Assembly (NCBI RefSeq): GCF_003634585.1
Contig: NZ_RBLG01000007.1
Coordinates: forward strand, 16,438-80,437
DNA: 64,000 nucleotides
Source: Gillisia mitskevichiae
GTDB lineage: Bacteria > Bacteroidota > Bacteroidia > Flavobacteriales > Flavobacteriaceae
Direction: 5' to 3'
Part shown: positions 43,819 to 52,623 of the stretch, one piece after another
How the letters are laid out: each line of letters starts with the position of its first letter
Numbering within the stretch: the stretch's first letter is position 1
Translations under genes and position numbers: made by a program
Notes under the pieces: model-generated
Seen by the model: only the letters and a program-made list of their open reading frames with translations
What the model was told of the DNA's origin: nothing
The model's database searches: none

Positions 43819-44520
43819 TTGACAGATCATAAAATTACTATAGCAATAGACGGCTTTTCTTCTACAGGTAAAAGTACAGTTGCAAAACAATTAGCTAAAG
43901 AATTAAGCTATGTATATGTAGATACTGGTGCCATGTATAGAGCTATTACACTTTATGCTATGCGCAAAGGTTTCATTACCAAAGATTCTTTTGATACAGA
44001 TAGCTTAATAAAAGACCTTCCAAATTTAAATTTAAAATTTGCTTTTGAAGCTGCTCGAGGTTTCGCTGCTATATATTTGAATGATGAAAACATTGAAGAT
44101 GAGGTTCGCACATTAGAAGTTTCTCAATACGTAAGTAGGGTAGCGGCAGTTTCAGAAGTACGGGCAAAACTAGTATCTCAACAACAACTAATGGGCCTTG
44201 AGAAAGGAGTGGTAATGGATGGGAGAGATATTGGAACCGTTGTGTTTCCAAATGCTGAATTAAAGATCTTTATGACAGCAACTGCAGAAGAAAGAGCAAA
44301 GCGCCGATTTAAGGAAATGAAACAAAAAGGGCAAGAGGTGAGCTATGATGAGGTTCTTAAAAATGTAGAAGAGAGAGATCATTTAGATACCACTAGAGAA
44401 GACTCTCCTTTAGTAAAGGCCGAAGATGCTATAGAAATTGATAACTCTTCATTAAGCTTGGACGAGCAGTTTAACACCTTGCTCAATATTTCTAATGAGG
44501 TTATAGCTAAGCAAAACTAA
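43819..44520 (+). CDS. cmk: Cytidylate kinase (TTG start)
   Basis: Phosphorylates CMP and dCMP with ATP. The 233-residue protein has the P-loop GFSSTGKS at residues 12-19, VDTGAMYRAITLYAM, the substrate motif VMDGRDIGTVVFPNAELKIF, and RAKRRFKEMKQKGQ. The start is TTG at 43819: there is no in-frame ATG before the P-loop, and the first later Met would delete it. It is the first gene after the lon terminator and lies 15 bp before an MFS gene, though in many bacteroidotal genomes cmk is beside rpsA, as is nearly so here. Confidence 0.95.
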   Translation: MTDHKITIAIDGFSSTGKSTVAKQLAKELSYVYVDTGAMYRAITLYAMRKGFITKDSFDTDSLIKDLPNLNLKFAFEAARGFAAIYLNDENIEDEVRTLEVSQYVSRVAAVSEVRAKLVSQQQLMGLEKGVVMDGRDIGTVVFPNAELKIFMTATAEERAKRRFKEMKQKGQEVSYDEVLKNVEERDHLDTTREDSPLVKAEDAIEIDNSSLSLDEQFNTLLNISNEVIAKQN

Positions 44521-44535
44521 AACTTGCGAAGCTGA

Positions 44536-45702
44536 ATGACTGAGGCTAAACTTCCTAATTCATTATTATATTTAATGGCTGTTGGAGCGGGATTGGTAGT
44601 TGCCAATAACTACTATAATCAACCCCTTCTAAATCTTATTTCAGAAACTTATCAGGTTAAGGAAACAGCTGTAAGTAATATTCCTTTATTTACTCAAATA
44701 GGATATGCCCTAGGATTATTATTTATAATTCCGCTTGGAGATAAATTTCCCAGAAAGAAACTTATTCTTATAGATTTTATTGCAATTGTCATCAGTCTAC
44801 TGGCAGCTGCATTAGCGCCATCTTTATTAATTCTTACTATCGCCAGTTTTTTTATTGGTTTTTCTTCAGTAGTTCCTCAACTCTTTGTTCCAATGGCTGC
44901 ACAATTAGCTTCAGAAGAAAGGAAAGGAAGAGCTATAGGAATTGTGATGAGCGGACTGCTAATTGGAATCTTAGGAAGTAGATTTATTAGCGGTATGGTA
45001 GGGGAGTATCTTGGTTGGAGAGCTATGTATTTTATTGCTACAGGAATTATGCTTATCTATTGGTTGTTGCTTAAATATAAGTTGCCAGAACTAGCTCCAG
45101 ACTTTAGAGGAACTTATGCACAACTTATGAGATCAATAGTGCATTACTTTAAATCTGAAAGTTCGGTACGCTTAGCCGCCGTAAGAGGAGGATTAGGATT
45201 TGCAGGATTCAGTGCTTTTTGGACCACTTTGGTTTTTCTAATGGAGGATTCATTTAATTATGGAAGCGCCATTACAGGTGCATTTGGGATTCTTGGAATT
45301 GGAGGAGCACTTGCCGCTACAGTTATGGGAAAACTTAGTGATAGGATGAATAAAAATAGGCTAATCACCATATCTACTATTTTAATGATCATAGCTTGGG
45401 GAATATTCGTGTTTTCCGGTAGTTCTATTATAGGCTTAATAATAGGAGTGATCTTGATAGATATGGGATTACAATCTTTACATATTACAAATCAGAACAT
45501 CATCTTTTCTAAAAATCAAGATGCACGAAATAGGATTAATACAATTTATATGGTAGGGTATTTTATTGGTGGTGCTTTAGGGACCATTTCTGGTGCTTAT
45601 GCGTGGCAGGAATTTGGTTGGACAGGGGTTGCTACACTGGGAATGATCTACTCTATTCTTATTTTATTATTTCATTTTTCATTTAAAAATTCAGTTTCAT
45701 AA
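44536..45702 (+). CDS. MFS transporter (drug/sugar efflux-like)
   Basis: Inner-membrane transporter of 388 residues with about 12 hydrophobic segments. The N-terminal VGAGLVVANNYYNQPLLNLI is typical of a bacterial efflux branch, and GDKFPRKKLILIDF is the MFS loop 2-3 signature. GKLSDRMNKNRLITISTI is its second-half counterpart. The substrate cannot be told. It lies between cmk and rpsA, which are usually adjacent, so it may be an insertion into an ancestral pair; no mobile-element scars are visible. Confidence 0.88.
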   Translation: MTEAKLPNSLLYLMAVGAGLVVANNYYNQPLLNLISETYQVKETAVSNIPLFTQIGYALGLLFIIPLGDKFPRKKLILIDFIAIVISLLAAALAPSLLILTIASFFIGFSSVVPQLFVPMAAQLASEERKGRAIGIVMSGLLIGILGSRFISGMVGEYLGWRAMYFIATGIMLIYWLLLKYKLPELAPDFRGTYAQLMRSIVHYFKSESSVRLAAVRGGLGFAGFSAFWTTLVFLMEDSFNYGSAITGAFGILGIGGALAATVMGKLSDRMNKNRLITISTILMIIAWGIFVFSGSSIIGLIIGVILIDMGLQSLHITNQNIIFSKNQDARNRINTIYMVGYFIGGALGTISGAYAWQEFGWTGVATLGMIYSILILLFHFSFKNSVS

Positions 45703-45719
45703 AACAGAGTTCTCAAATA

Positions 45720-45750
45720 TTTGAATATAATAAAATAAGTTGTATTTTTG
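45720..45750 (+). promoter_or_regulatory. Promoter of rpsA
   Basis: Seen: TTTG (45720-45723) and TATTTTTG (45743-45750), 19 bp apart, an exact Bacteroidota housekeeping pattern followed by C. It would give rpsA a leader of about 118 nt. Confidence 0.85.
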
Positions 45751-45771
45751 CACTCCTTTTTAGATAAAGAA

Positions 45772-45840
45772 ATGGAAATAGAAAAGGGTTGAAAATCAAA
45801 TATATAATCACTTCTGTGTTTAATTATCTGAAATTTCCAT
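45772..45840 (+). promoter_or_regulatory. Structured leader of rpsA with a possible six-codon upstream ORF
   Basis: Seen: ATGGAAAT (45772-45779) and ATTTCCAT (45833-45840) are perfect 8-bp partners, with an inner ATAAT/ATTAT pair. The left arm opens a mini-ORF, MEIEKG then TGA (45772-45792). Known: S1 represses its own translation through leader structure in other bacteria. That this leader does so is inference. Confidence 0.45.
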
Positions 45841-45873
45841 AAAGAACATAGAATACAAATATTACAATCAGCA

Positions 45874-47700
45874 ATGGCTGAAGAAACAAAAAATCAAGAA
45901 GTTCAAGAGTCTAACTCTGAAGTTTCGAACCACGCGGCACCGTCTGCACAACAGGAAAACCCTGAGCAATTCTTAAAAGACTTTAACTGGCACAACTACG
46001 AAGAAGGAATAGATCCTGTAGATGATACTAAGTTAGTAGAATTTGAGAAGTTAGTAGCTGAAAACTTTGTAGATACTTTAGATGATGAAGTAACTACTGG
46101 TAGAGTTATTAATATCACAGATCGTGATGCTATTATTGACATTAACGCGAAAAGTGAAGGAGTTATTTCTTTAAACGAATTCCGTTACAATCCAGATCTT
46201 AAAGTTGGAGATGAGGTTGAAGTATTAATTGATGTACGTGAAGACGCTACAGGTCAATTGATCCTTTCTCACCGTAAAGCTCGTGTGATCATGGCTTGGG
46301 ATCGTGTGAACAAAGCACATGATGAAGCATTAATCGTAAACGGTTTTGTTAAATGTCGTACTAAAGGTGGTATGATCGTAGATGTATTTGGAATTGAGGC
46401 ATTCTTGCCAGGATCTCAAATAGACGTGAAGCCAATTAGAGATTACGATGCTTATGTAGGTAAAACAATGGAATTCAAAGTTGTGAAAATCAACCATGAA
46501 TTTAAGAATGTTGTTGTATCGCACAAAGCGCTTATCGAAGCGGATATCGAAGAGCAGAAAAAAGAAATTATTGGTCAACTAGAAAAAGGTCAAGTATTAG
46601 AAGGTACTGTTAAGAATATTACTTCTTACGGTGTATTCGTAGATCTTGGTGGAGTTGATGGATTGGTTCACATTACAGATCTTTCTTGGTCTCGTATTAA
46701 CCATCCAAACGAAATAGTTGAATTAGACCAGAAATTGAATGTTGTTATTCTTGACTTCGATGAAGCTAAGACTAGAATTCAATTAGGTTTAAAACAATTA
46801 CACAAACATCCATGGGAAGCTTTAGACGAAAACCTTAAAGTTGGAGACAACGTTAAAGGAAAAGTAGTTGTAATTGCAGATTACGGAGCATTTATTGAAG
46901 TTGCTGAAGGAGTTGAAGGACTTATTCACGTTTCTGAAATGTCTTGGAGTACGCATTTACGTTCAGCTCAGGATTTCGTGAAAGTAGGGGATGAGATCGA
47001 AGCTCAAATCTTAACTTTAGATCGTGATGATCGTAAAATGTCTCTTGGTATTAAGCAATTAAGCGCGGATCCATGGACAGATATTACTTCTAAGTATCCA
47101 GTTGGTTCTAAGCACACAGGTATTGTACGTAACTTTACAAACTTTGGTGTATTCGTAGAATTGGAAGAAGGAATAGACGGACTTATTTATATTTCTGACC
47201 TTTCTTGGACTAAGAAGATCAAGCATCCATCTGAATTTACTAATGTAGGTGATAAGTTGGAAGTTGTTGTATTAGAATTAGATGTTGAAGGACGTAAATT
47301 AAGTTTAGGTCACAAACAAACTGAGTCTAACCCTTGGGATAAATATGAAACTGAATTCGCTGTAGGTACTACACATACTGCGGAAATAGGTGAAATAGTT
47401 GACAAAGGTGCAACCATAGAGTTTAATGAGGATATTACTGCATTCGTTCCTACTCGTCATCTTGAAAAAGAAGATGGTAAGAAACTTAATGCTGGTGAGT
47501 CTGCGGAGTTCCAAATTATTGAATTCAACAAAGAATTCAAGAGAGTGGTAGCTTCTCATATGGCTATACATAAAGAAGAAGAGCAAAAAATCGTGAAGCA
47601 AGCTGCTAAAAAATCAGCTCAAAACACTGAAAAAACCACTATTGGTGATGTTAATGCAGATCTTCAAGCATTGAAAGATAAAATGGAAGGGAAAGCATAG
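45874..47700 (+). CDS. rpsA: 30S ribosomal protein S1
   Basis: RNA-binding ribosomal protein that helps unfold mRNA for initiation. The 608-residue protein has six S1 (OB-fold) repeats; clear ones read VKNITSYGVFVDLGGVDGLV, VVIADYGAFIEVAEGVEGLI and VRNFTNFGVFVELEEGIDGL, while the first, second and last are more diverged. An acidic N-terminal extension (about 1-75) and a charged C-terminal tail are typical of Bacteroidota S1. Because Shine-Dalgarno sequences are rare in this window, S1 may matter more for initiation here; that is inference. Confidence 0.96.
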   Translation: MAEETKNQEVQESNSEVSNHAAPSAQQENPEQFLKDFNWHNYEEGIDPVDDTKLVEFEKLVAENFVDTLDDEVTTGRVINITDRDAIIDINAKSEGVISLNEFRYNPDLKVGDEVEVLIDVREDATGQLILSHRKARVIMAWDRVNKAHDEALIVNGFVKCRTKGGMIVDVFGIEAFLPGSQIDVKPIRDYDAYVGKTMEFKVVKINHEFKNVVVSHKALIEADIEEQKKEIIGQLEKGQVLEGTVKNITSYGVFVDLGGVDGLVHITDLSWSRINHPNEIVELDQKLNVVILDFDEAKTRIQLGLKQLHKHPWEALDENLKVGDNVKGKVVVIADYGAFIEVAEGVEGLIHVSEMSWSTHLRSAQDFVKVGDEIEAQILTLDRDDRKMSLGIKQLSADPWTDITSKYPVGSKHTGIVRNFTNFGVFVELEEGIDGLIYISDLSWTKKIKHPSEFTNVGDKLEVVVLELDVEGRKLSLGHKQTESNPWDKYETEFAVGTTHTAEIGEIVDKGATIEFNEDITAFVPTRHLEKEDGKKLNAGESAEFQIIEFNKEFKRVVASHMAIHKEEEQKIVKQAAKKSAQNTEKTTIGDVNADLQALKDKMEGKA

Positions 47701-47734
47701 TCTTTCAAATTCATTCATTTTTTAAGCTTAAAAG

Positions 47735-47770
47735 AAAAAGCCTCCTTAATTTAAGGAGGCTTTTTTATTT
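47735..47770. terminator. Bidirectional terminator after rpsA
   Basis: Seen: AAAAGCCTCCTTAA pairs with TTAAGGAGGCTTTT around one or a few bases (47735-47765), T-rich on both sides. It also serves the convergent response regulator gene. Confidence 0.93.
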
Positions 47771-47786
47771 GCTATAATACAAAAGT

Positions 47787-48185
47787 TTATGCAGCGTTTT
47801 CATTCAATATTTCCTGAAGAGCTTCAAGCGTTATAGGCTTAACTATATAATTATTTACACTTTCATATTCTTTAGATCTTTCAACATCTGCGGGATCTAC
47901 AGAAGAAGTGATTATATAAATAGTTATTTTTTTAGACGTTTTAATTTTAGTGAATTCATCTAGGAATTCCCATCCATCCATAATAGGCATATTAAGATCT
48001 AATAAAATAATATCTGGTAATCGTTCCCCAGCCTTAATAACAGATTTGAGGTTAATAAGAGCTTCTTCTCCATTATGAAATATCATATATGCCGAACAGA
48101 AATTGGCATATTGCATGATCTTCTTCGCTCCAAAAACGAAAATAGGATCATCATCTATAATACAGGCTATATCAATTTTATTCAT
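47787..48185 (-). CDS. Receiver-only response regulator (CheY-like)
   Basis: A 132-residue protein that is just a receiver domain: acidic pocket IIDDDPIF, phospho-acceptor D63 in DIILLDLNMPIMDGWEF, the conserved Thr/Ser of IYIITSSVDP and Lys of NYIVKPITLEAL. There is no output domain, so it must act by protein contact or as a relay. It overlaps the kinase gene upstream by 8 bp and is therefore translationally coupled to it. A similar regulator lies on the other side of the kinase. Confidence 0.9.
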   Translation of the reverse strand: MNKIDIACIIDDDPIFVFGAKKIMQYANFCSAYMIFHNGEEALINLKSVIKAGERLPDIILLDLNMPIMDGWEFLDEFTKIKTSKKITIYIITSSVDPADVERSKEYESVNNYIVKPITLEALQEILNENAA

Positions 48186-51100
48186 GTTTTAAATACAATT
48201 TAAATATTGTTCCTTTATCTACTTCACTTTCCAATTCGATCTTACCGCCTAAAGATTCTATTTGATTCTTAGTTATAAATAATCCAATTCCTCGGGAGTC
48301 TTTATTTTTATGGAAAGTTTTATACATCCCAAAGATTTTTGCTTTATGTTTCTTTAGATCTATTCCAAGTCCATTATCCTCAATACTAATTACCACATAA
48401 TCTTCCACGATTTCTGAATCTATTTTCACAAAAGAGTCTCTTTCCAAAGATCTATATTTAATTCCATTAGTCAGAAAATTAAGAATAATGCTATCCAGAT
48501 AAGCTTGCAAACCTAATACATTAAGTGTAGGGTCTATATTATTAATAATCTCTACTTCAGCCTCACTTGCTATTCCGGCAACATTCCGAATGGATTGATC
48601 TGTTGTTTTAAATATATTAATAGGGATTAAACTGTCATCTATATTTGTATTAATTAATACAACTTCATTTAAATGGCTTATGGTTTCCTTTAGATTATCT
48701 GAAGCCATTTTTAGCATATTCATAATTTCATTATCACTTGCTTCAGGATAGTCTTGTAAAAATAAGGTAAGAAGCATATCAAAGTTACCAGAGTGGGAAC
48801 GTAAATTATGAGATACTATATGAGCAAAATTCTTTAAACGTTCATTTTGATCATTAGTAACTGCTAATAAGGACTTTATTTCCTTTTCTACTCGCTTAAT
48901 TTCGGTGATCTCTGCTGCAACACCTAGATACCCAATAATCTTCTCATTGTCCTTTACAGGAGTTACAGTTAGTTGTACAGGAAAGCTTACGCCGTCTTTT
49001 CTAACATAGGTCCATTCCCTTGTATCGTGATTATCATTATTAGCTAAAGCTCTAAAAATATCGAAATTTTCAATTTTTTTGTTTAGTTCTTTTGAGAGTT
49101 CTTCTCCAGTCTTGATGATCTCTTTTTTTAGATGAATTATGGCGGGCGACTCTTTTCCAACCATTTCTTCTCTAGTATAACCTAATAAATTTTCAGCCCC
49201 TCTATTGAAAGTTGTTATAGTACCATCCACATCGGTTCCTATAATACTTACATGGGTGCTAGAATCTAATATTCCTTCTAATTTTGCAAAGGTTTCCTGT
49301 AGCTTTTGGGCAGCGATCTTTCTTGGGGTAATATCTGTGATCTGACCAATAAAATATAATGGTTTTCCATCTTCATTCTTAACTACAGATACCGATAGTA
49401 TTACATGTATAATAGATCCACTTTTATGAATAAATCTCTGTTCATTATTTAGATAAGTTTTTGTGCCTGCAATAAATTCCCTTAATACCGCTATATTATC
49501 TGCAATATCTTCTTTAGGGGTTATGTCGTAAACACTTAAGCTTAATAGTTCTTCTCTTGTATAACCTACAATTCTACTAAGTTGGTCGTTAACTTCCAAC
49601 CAATCTGTACTTTCGTTAAGAATGGCCATTCCAATAGCTGCATTTTCGAAATTACCTCTAAAAGCAGCTTCGCTAATTTTAAGTTGCTGTGTAGTTTTTT
49701 TGATTTTTGTAATGTCGTGCATTGCAACCACAGCTCCAAAAACATTACCGTCCTCACCAACAAGTTGAGAACCTGCAGCTACAATATTTCTTTTTTCACC
49801 CTTTTTAGGTGAAATAATAAATTCTTTAGTACTTACCTCACCGGTATATAATGCTTGAAGAAGGGGTATTTCCTCTGATTTCAAAGGTGTTTTTCCATCT
49901 AAATGAAATAATCCATAGTAATTAGAGAATTCTGAGATCGGTACTGGTTCTGCAGGTAGTCCATGCCATTCCTTTGTGGCATTATTAAACATAGTTAAAT
50001 TCCCTTCTCTATCACATGAAACAATCCCTACATCTATGCTATTAAGTATAGTTTCTAATAAAGTCTGTTTTTCGTGGTTTAATCTCTCAGCTTCTTTTCT
50101 CTTTTGAATATCCTGAAAGAGACCATATAAACGTTGACATGTACCGTTTTTAAATTCTGATATTCCAATTGCCCGAACCCATTTTCTATTTCCCTTTCCT
50201 GTGATGATCTCTACTTCTATATCGTAATTCACACCATTAACAATGGCATCATTTACGGCCTTTTCTAAAGTGTCTCTATTGATCCCTAAAGGGTAGAAGT
50301 CTATTGCTTCAGAAATTATTGGAGAATAGTCCTCCGGTACTTCATGTATTTCCTTTGTTACACTACTCCAGTGAGCTTCATTGTTTAGAAGATCTACCTC
50401 CCAAGTACCAATCATTGCAGCCCTACTGGATCTTTCTAGTAGATCTTGATATTTTTCCAAGAGCAATTCATGTTCTTTTCGCTCTGTAATATCTTGGTAG
50501 CTTCCGGTCATCCACTCTGGTTTACCATCTTTAGTCCAACTTACTACTTTACCAGTATCTTTAACCCAAATCCATCCCCCTGCTTTATTTTTAAACCTGG
50601 ATTCTATTACATAATATTCGGTTTCCCCTAGAAAGTGCTCATCTAATAACTTATTAGAGCGTTCGTGGTCCTCTGGATGAGCAAATTTCTCCCAAGTTTC
50701 CATGCTAATAGGTTGAAGTTCCTCTAGAGTATATCCTAGAATATTTGCCCATTTTTCATTAAATATAGTTTCTCCGGTTTGAACATTCCATTCCCAGGTG
50801 CCAATATTAGTACTAGCAATAATACGTTTTAGTCGTTTTACATTTAGTTGTTCCTCCAAACTAACTTCATGACCATTTACAAAAGAGGTGTTCCCTACAA
50901 TTACCGCAGTGATACTATTTTCTGAATTTTTTACTGCAAGTGCTTTGCAATGAAAACTGATTTCTTGGCCAGTTTTGTGAGTATATGCAACTTTTAATTT
51001 TACAGGGGTTGAGTAATCTGTAAAGTGATTTTTTATAGCAAGGATCACCCTTTCAGATTCTTTATTCTTTAATATTTTATTGGTAGATAAAGATTTATCT

Positions 51101-51276
51101 CTTGAAAACGAAGAATCAAAACCTAATAAATTTAATAGCTTTTGGTCTATATAGATATTATTGGTGTTTTCTAATTCTATATACCAATATCCATATAATG
51201 TAAAATCCTCTATAAAATTAAAAATAGCCTCTTCCTCACGAATTATATTATAAAGGGATTTTTTTAAAATTGTCAT
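48178..51276 (-). CDS. Soluble multi-PAS sensor histidine kinase
   Basis: A 1032-residue kinase with no membrane segment, so it senses an internal signal. Six PAS-like units can be traced at about 25-130, 150-265, 280-395, 405-525, 535-655 and 665-790; clear marks are WVKDTGKVVSWTKDGKPEWM, GSYQDITERKE, GIVSCDREGNLTMFNNATKEW and NRGAENLLGYTREEMVGKES. The dimerisation helix has H823 in AHIVSHNLRSHSGN, and the ATPase domain has NFLTNGIKYRS (N box), EDNGLGID and SRGIGLFITKNQ. No heme, flavin or bilin cysteine motif is recognised. The gene lies between two receiver-only regulators. Confidence 0.9.
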   Translation of the reverse strand: MTILKKSLYNIIREEEAIFNFIEDFTLYGYWYIELENTNNIYIDQKLLNLLGFDSSFSRDKSLSTNKILKNKESERVILAIKNHFTDYSTPVKLKVAYTHKTGQEISFHCKALAVKNSENSITAVIVGNTSFVNGHEVSLEEQLNVKRLKRIIASTNIGTWEWNVQTGETIFNEKWANILGYTLEELQPISMETWEKFAHPEDHERSNKLLDEHFLGETEYYVIESRFKNKAGGWIWVKDTGKVVSWTKDGKPEWMTGSYQDITERKEHELLLEKYQDLLERSSRAAMIGTWEVDLLNNEAHWSSVTKEIHEVPEDYSPIISEAIDFYPLGINRDTLEKAVNDAIVNGVNYDIEVEIITGKGNRKWVRAIGISEFKNGTCQRLYGLFQDIQKRKEAERLNHEKQTLLETILNSIDVGIVSCDREGNLTMFNNATKEWHGLPAEPVPISEFSNYYGLFHLDGKTPLKSEEIPLLQALYTGEVSTKEFIISPKKGEKRNIVAAGSQLVGEDGNVFGAVVAMHDITKIKKTTQQLKISEAAFRGNFENAAIGMAILNESTDWLEVNDQLSRIVGYTREELLSLSVYDITPKEDIADNIAVLREFIAGTKTYLNNEQRFIHKSGSIIHVILSVSVVKNEDGKPLYFIGQITDITPRKIAAQKLQETFAKLEGILDSSTHVSIIGTDVDGTITTFNRGAENLLGYTREEMVGKESPAIIHLKKEIIKTGEELSKELNKKIENFDIFRALANNDNHDTREWTYVRKDGVSFPVQLTVTPVKDNEKIIGYLGVAAEITEIKRVEKEIKSLLAVTNDQNERLKNFAHIVSHNLRSHSGNFDMLLTLFLQDYPEASDNEIMNMLKMASDNLKETISHLNEVVLINTNIDDSLIPINIFKTTDQSIRNVAGIASEAEVEIINNIDPTLNVLGLQAYLDSIILNFLTNGIKYRSLERDSFVKIDSEIVEDYVVISIEDNGLGIDLKKHKAKIFGMYKTFHKNKDSRGIGLFITKNQIESLGGKIELESEVDKGTIFKLYLKHE

Positions 51277-51301
51277 GATTATGGGGTTTCAAACTTCAAT
51301 T

Positions 51302-51331
51302 AAAAAGAATTAAGTTATTATACCTTAATTC
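51302..51331 (-). terminator. Hairpin between the upstream receiver gene and the kinase gene
   Basis: Seen: GAATTAAG (51307-51314) and CTTAATTC (51324-51331) pair perfectly; on the minus strand five T follow. It could end or attenuate the transcript before the kinase. Confidence 0.65.
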
Positions 51332-51349
51332 AGGGTTTGGACCTATCTG

Positions 51350-51766
51350 TTAGACGTACTCAGGAAATTTTTGCTCAAGTATCTCTTTTACTCCATCAAT
51401 AAATAATGGTTTGTTTAGAAATCCTGAAATTTGCGGAATTTCCTTTGCTCTATCTCGTTCATCTGGGTTGAGAGAAGTGGTAAGCATTACCACAATAGCT
51501 TTACTTTTTTGTACCTCTTCTAAATGACTATAATTTTCTAGAAATTCCCAGCCATTCATTCCTGGCATATTAATATCTAAAAAGATGAGATCTGGTTGGG
51601 GATTTGTTTCTTTATCGGTAGATTTTAAATATTCTAAAGCTTCAAATCCACCTTGTACAGCAATTATTTTCTCAGTGCAATCAATTTTTTTTAAAACTCT
51701 TTCATTGATGAAATTGGTAGGTAAATCATCATCAACTAATAATATACAGTTTAATTTTTTTTTCAT
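51350..51766 (-). CDS. Receiver-only response regulator (CheY-like)
   Basis: A 138-residue receiver domain: acidic residues LVDDDLPTNFI, phospho-acceptor D64 in DLIFLDINMPGMNGWEF, VVMLTTSLNPDE and the Lys of GFLNKPLFIDGV. Closely related to the receiver on the far side of the kinase (same DINMPxMxGWEFL stretch). It lies 73 bp upstream of the kinase start, separated by a hairpin. It has no output domain. Confidence 0.9.
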   Translation of the reverse strand: MKKKLNCILLVDDDLPTNFINERVLKKIDCTEKIIAVQGGFEALEYLKSTDKETNPQPDLIFLDINMPGMNGWEFLENYSHLEEVQKSKAIVVMLTTSLNPDERDRAKEIPQISGFLNKPLFIDGVKEILEQKFPEYV

Positions 51767-51781
51767 AAAGTGTCTTTTTAA

Positions 51782-51914
51782 TAAGGTATTTTAACACCTT
51801 AGAAGTTCAAAAGATTTGGGAATCTATTGTTAATAAAGATTGTTGAAATAAAATGTTGTAGCAATTTAGAAAATTTCGCGGAATCTGATGATAAAAGTTT
51901 AAACTTAGTTTAAA
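51782..51914 (-). promoter_or_regulatory. Operator-like repeats upstream of the receiver gene
   Basis: Seen: TAAGGT (51782-51787) and ACCTTA (51796-51801) form a 6-8-6 palindrome 16 bp before the start codon. Further upstream AGTTTAAA occurs twice (51896-51903 and 51907-51914), exactly 11 bp apart, one helical turn. No promoter box is clear. The remaining gap up to 52004 shows nothing else. Confidence 0.4.
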
Positions 51915-52004
51915 GCTATTTGTAATACTTCAGTTAGATTCTACAAATGATTTTTTTAGGGAGAGCGAGTTTAGTAAAGTTGAAAATCATTAAAATTTTT
52001 ATTT

Positions 52005-52484
52005 CTATTTCAGACTTAGCTCTTGAAGTTCCAGTTCATAATCATACTGAAGATCTTCATGTAACAATGTAATTCCTTTTTTTACTAGAAGCAATTGCCT
52101 ATTGTATAAGTTTAATAAAGTGGTATTTCGTTTAATTGAAGGGGAGAAATCTGCTAATTGTTCGCAAAAGAACAATAATAGTTCTACCTCAGTCTCCTTT
52201 TTTTTGGAATACCGTATATATTTTTTAATCATTTTAAGGATTTTCCTTACACTCTTTTTTATGAGGTAGAAATTTTTCTTGTTAATCAGACTGAATTGAA
52301 TCTCTACTTCCTGTTTTATTTGTGCGATATATTCTTCTTCATCTGTAGAATCAAATAACACATATGTGAGTAATTCTTTATTCTCCTTTTTAAATTTAGA
52401 CAGCTGTAAGCAAAAACTTAATAGTTCTTCTTTAGATCTATGTCCAAGTTCATCTTTAAGCTCCTTAATACTTGCAACCTTCAT
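52005..52484 (-). CDS. Conserved hypothetical helical protein
   Basis: A 159-residue soluble, charged, mostly helical protein. It begins ASIKELKDELGHRSKEELLS and contains LQLSKFKKENKELLTYVLF, then a Lys-rich stretch (RKILKMIKKYIRYSKKKETE). I recognise the opening pattern from unnamed Bacteroidota proteins but can assign no function. It could bind nucleic acid or another protein. It is on the same strand as the kinase cluster but 238 bp upstream of it. Confidence 0.7.
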   Translation of the reverse strand: MKVASIKELKDELGHRSKEELLSFCLQLSKFKKENKELLTYVLFDSTDEEEYIAQIKQEVEIQFSLINKKNFYLIKKSVRKILKMIKKYIRYSKKKETEVELLLFFCEQLADFSPSIKRNTTLLNLYNRQLLLVKKGITLLHEDLQYDYELELQELSLK

Positions 52485-52623
52485 GCTTACTATGTTTTAA
52501 TTTTATTTAATATTCAGTTAGTTTGCTGCCAAAACCTGAATTTTTTCTATTGTGGACTTAAGAAATTAGATTTTATCTCTTAATTATTAAAAGGTTTTTG
52601 CTTTTTCCTTTTGAATCTATTTT

